Assembly: GCA_022451835.1 (NCBI GenBank)
Contig: JAKUNX010000086.1
Coordinates: 1 to 7,748 of the forward strand
From: Candidatus Poseidoniaceae archaeon
GTDB lineage: Archaea > Thermoplasmatota > Poseidoniia > Poseidoniales > Poseidoniaceae
Direction: 5' to 3'
DNA: 7,748 nt
Program-made: the position numbers and the translations under genes
The notes under the pieces: model-generated
Seen by the model: the letters and a program-made list of their open reading frames with translations, nothing else
The model's database searches: none
Told to the model about the DNA's origin: nothing
Shown here: piece after piece, positions 6,333-7,748 of the stretch
Position numbering within the stretch: the first letter of the stretch is position 1
How the letters are laid out: each line of letters begins with the position of its first letter

Positions 6333-6605
6333 ATGAAGGCATATCGAGTATCCGGAATAGCACCATTTGGTAGTGTTAGAAACAAGTTCAGTCTTGACCT
6401 TCCAGCAGAATCTAAGGACGATGCAGAGCACATAGCTTACTCAATACTCGGCTCGAGACATAAAGCCAAGCGACGCGCCATTCAAATTGATACTGTAGAA
6501 GAAATAGACCCACGTACTTCAACAGAACCAAGAATCCTCCATACATTTAGAGAGGAAATTGAATTAGCCGGTGGCCCAATCGCACCTGCTAATGAAGAAG
6601 AGTAG
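6333..6605 (+). CDS. rpl18a: Large-subunit ribosomal protein L18a (LX, eL20 family)
   Basis: The 90-residue protein is a structural component of the archaeal 50S subunit, in the archaeal LX/L18a family related to eukaryotic eL20. The signature is the opening MKAYRVSGIAP strand and the central block SILGSRHKAKRRAIQIDTVEEI (split here as SILGSRHKAKRR then AIQIDTVEEI), equivalent to the GS-(K/R)-H-K-x-KRR stretch of other archaea. Family members are usually nearer 75-80 residues, so this one has a slightly longer N-terminal half and an acidic end (PANEEE). The ATG at 6333 is the only sensible start and appears leaderless. It heads the L18a-prefoldin alpha-FtsY order common in Euryarchaeota, 44 bp before pfdA. 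A T5 run at 6614-6618 in that gap could cause partial termination and raise ribosomal-protein output relative to the next genes. Confidence 0.88.
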   Translation: MKAYRVSGIAPFGSVRNKFSLDLPAESKDDAEHIAYSILGSRHKAKRRAIQIDTVEEIDPRTSTEPRILHTFREEIELAGGPIAPANEEE

Positions 6606-6649
6606 CCGACGCCTTTTTCTAATCCCACTCCGTCTAAGGGCTGAAGACT

Positions 6650-7204
6650 ATGGTTGATCGCAGTGAATTACAAAACAAGGCTAGGCTTGTTGAGAGTCAC
6701 AGACAACACTTAGAAGAACTTCAGCGACGTATGGATCAAATCATAAGCGTGATTAACGAACATCAGGTTACTGAAGAAATACTTTCTAGATTGGTAAGCA
6801 TGTCCTCTTCAGGAGACGCAAAAGCCCATGTATCAATCGGCGCTGGCGTTACTTTGAATTTCAAACATCACGATGAAGGAGAAGGCACAGCAGTGGTAGA
6901 TTTAGGTGCGGGAATCTTTGGCGAAAGAAAATGGAGCGACGTCATTAAATTACTCTCTTCAAGACGAGACGAGTTTAATGAATTACACGAAACATTACTC
7001 AAGCAAGCCGCGGCAATTGAAGAAAAACTTGGCACACTTGCGCAAGAATTTAACGAAGCAGCAGAGAAACTACAAACAACATCAACCCCACAATCTCAAC
7101 CAGAAGCCGAACCAGCCCCCGCTACTAATGATGATGAAAAGACCAAAACCAAATCTCGTCGAAGAGCCGGAATGTTTGGTAATGAACTTACTTTGGACGA
7201 CTGA
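6650..7204 (+). CDS. pfdA: Prefoldin alpha subunit
   Basis: This encodes a 184-residue prefoldin alpha subunit. Two alpha and four beta subunits form the jellyfish-shaped hexamer that captures unfolded chains and passes them to the group II chaperonin (thermosome). The layout is canonical: N-terminal coiled-coil helix (about 2-50), the double beta-hairpin region with HVSIGAGVTLNF and GTAVVDLGAGIFGER (60-92), and a C-terminal coiled-coil helix (94-143). The hairpin glycines and the IGAG/LGAG repeats are the diagnostic part. The usual archaeal length is about 140-150, so the Pro/Gln/Glu-rich tail (144-165), basic patch (KTKSRRR) and ending GMFGNELTLDD are an extension. A weak AAGGG lies nine bases before the ATG. 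The TGA at 7202-7204 overlaps the ribosome-binding site of ftsY, so the two genes are probably translationally coupled. Confidence 0.88.
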   Translation: MVDRSELQNKARLVESHRQHLEELQRRMDQIISVINEHQVTEEILSRLVSMSSSGDAKAHVSIGAGVTLNFKHHDEGEGTAVVDLGAGIFGERKWSDVIKLLSSRRDEFNELHETLLKQAAAIEEKLGTLAQEFNEAAEKLQTTSTPQSQPEAEPAPATNDDEKTKTKSRRRAGMFGNELTLDD

Positions 7205-7207
7205 GGG
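7203..7207 (+). promoter_or_regulatory. Shine-Dalgarno site of ftsY overlapping the pfdA stop
   Basis: GAGGG lies six bases before the ftsY ATG at 7214 and shares bases with the pfdA TGA (7202-7204). This arrangement supports the start chosen and suggests that ribosomes finishing pfdA help initiate ftsY. Confidence 0.6.
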
Positions 7208-7213
7208 CGCAAT

Positions 7214-7748
7214 ATGGGACTTTTCGATAGATTCAAACGCCGAGTCAAAGAAGTGGCTGATGAAGTCAATACTGAAGATTTAACAGTTACAGAAGACTCT
7301 ACGGAAGGGCAAGAAATAATTGCCGCTCAAAACCAAGCACAAGAAGATATAATTCAAACAGATGACGATGATTGGGAAGTTTTCGAAGAAGAAGAACCCC
7401 AAGAAAGCACACCATCACATGACACCGATGATGATTGGGAAGACTTTGACGATGACGATGATTATCTCCCGCAACAACTTACTCGTAAGGAAAAGAAGCG
7501 GTTACAGAAAGAGCAAAAGCAACTAGAGAAGGCAAAGAAAGCCCATGCAAAGGCGATGAAAAAGCGCGGTGCTAAAGAAGTAGCAAGGCCACAAGGATCT
7601 AAAGTAGACCTATCTATGATGAGAACTACTACAGGCAGAAAATTAGTCGAGGTTGCACAAGCTCCGAAAGGTTCAGTCAAATCTGCTAGCATCGAAACCG
7701 AAAGCGGTTCAATAATTGAAGTTGATTTAGGAGGCGGTGTTGTTGAAC
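7214..7748 (+). CDS. ftsY: Signal recognition particle receptor FtsY, N-terminal part (partial at right edge)
   Basis: The frame stays open to the window edge and gives 178 residues; the GTPase is beyond it. FtsY docks SRP-ribosome complexes at the membrane and hydrolyses GTP with SRP54. Visible parts are MGLFDRFKRRVKEV (1-14), the basic amphipathic helix seen at FtsY N-termini; a long acidic domain (20-85) with two copies of a D-rich W-E-x-F motif at Trp54 and Trp75; a highly basic helix (91-121); and a Ser/Thr-rich linker ending EVDLGGGVVE, which may lead into the four-helix N domain. Identification rests on the N-terminal helix, the acidic/basic domain pattern and the position after rpl18a and pfdA; the diagnostic G motifs cannot be seen. 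Bacterial and archaeal FtsY acidic domains vary widely in length, so the size is not odd. Confidence 0.78.
   Translation, partial: MGLFDRFKRRVKEVADEVNTEDLTVTEDSTEGQEIIAAQNQAQEDIIQTDDDDWEVFEEEEPQESTPSHDTDDDWEDFDDDDDYLPQQLTRKEKKRLQKEQKQLEKAKKAHAKAMKKRGAKEVARPQGSKVDLSMMRTTTGRKLVEVAQAPKGSVKSASIETESGSIIEVDLGGGVVE

Noticed and set aside
6240..6431. 64-residue N-terminal extension of the protease frame
   Set aside because: It runs through the rpl18a promoter and coding start, precedes a clear signal peptide, and lacks the ribosome-binding site present before 6239.
6906..7283. 125-residue + frame spanning the pfdA/ftsY junction
   Set aside because: It overlaps both well-supported genes in another frame and is Lys/Gln/Pro-rich low complexity, a frame shadow.
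7462..7692. 76-residue frame opposite ftsY
   Set aside because: Its Cys/Phe/Ser-rich product is the reverse of the Lys/Glu-rich FtsY basic helix, where stops are rare on the opposite strand.

Overview
The window most likely comes from an AT-rich planktonic archaeon of the Thermoplasmatota, probably Marine Group II (Candidatus Poseidoniales). The evidence is an archaeal gene trio on the right (ribosomal protein L18a/LX, prefoldin alpha, FtsY), a probable archaeal lipid-synthesis enzyme fragment on the left, archaeal-type promoter and Shine-Dalgarno signals, and a large secreted subtilase with calcium-binding repeats. The phylum is inferred from protein character and gene order; no database was searched.

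Layout from left to right. (1) Positions 1-114, + strand: the tail of a TIM-barrel enzyme, probably geranylgeranylglyceryl phosphate synthase. (2) 145-687, +: a peroxiredoxin-like redox protein with a CPFC motif. (3) 684-1949, -: a 421-residue coiled-coil protein with an acidic disordered tail; its stop codon overlaps that of the peroxiredoxin. (4) 2048-3052, -: an actin-fold ATPase whose motifs resemble MamK, the magnetosome-filament actin, more than MreB, FtsA or ParM. (5) 3165-6239, -: a 1024-residue secreted, membrane-anchored serine protease of the Kp43-like S8 type with thrombospondin type-3 calcium repeats. (6) 6333 to the right edge, +: rpl18a, pfdA and the first 178 residues of ftsY. 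A 93-bp divergent region separates the protease from rpl18a and carries a clear BRE/TATA promoter for rpl18a.

How the genes work together. The right-hand trio links ribosome assembly, co-translational folding and SRP-dependent targeting of proteins such as the protease. The actin-like ATPase and the coiled-coil protein lie next to each other on one strand and are a plausible filament-and-partner pair; this is the most interesting feature here. The protease is on the same strand but is followed by its own T-rich terminator-like element, so it is probably a separate transcription unit. The same AAAAACCCAC element (written on the + strand) follows both the protease and actin stop codons.

The longest open frames overstate three proteins: better starts are 1949 (not the TTG at 1970), 3052 (not 3151) and 6239 (not 6431). 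No tRNA, rRNA, CRISPR array, insertion sequence or stretch over 300 bases without a gene was seen.
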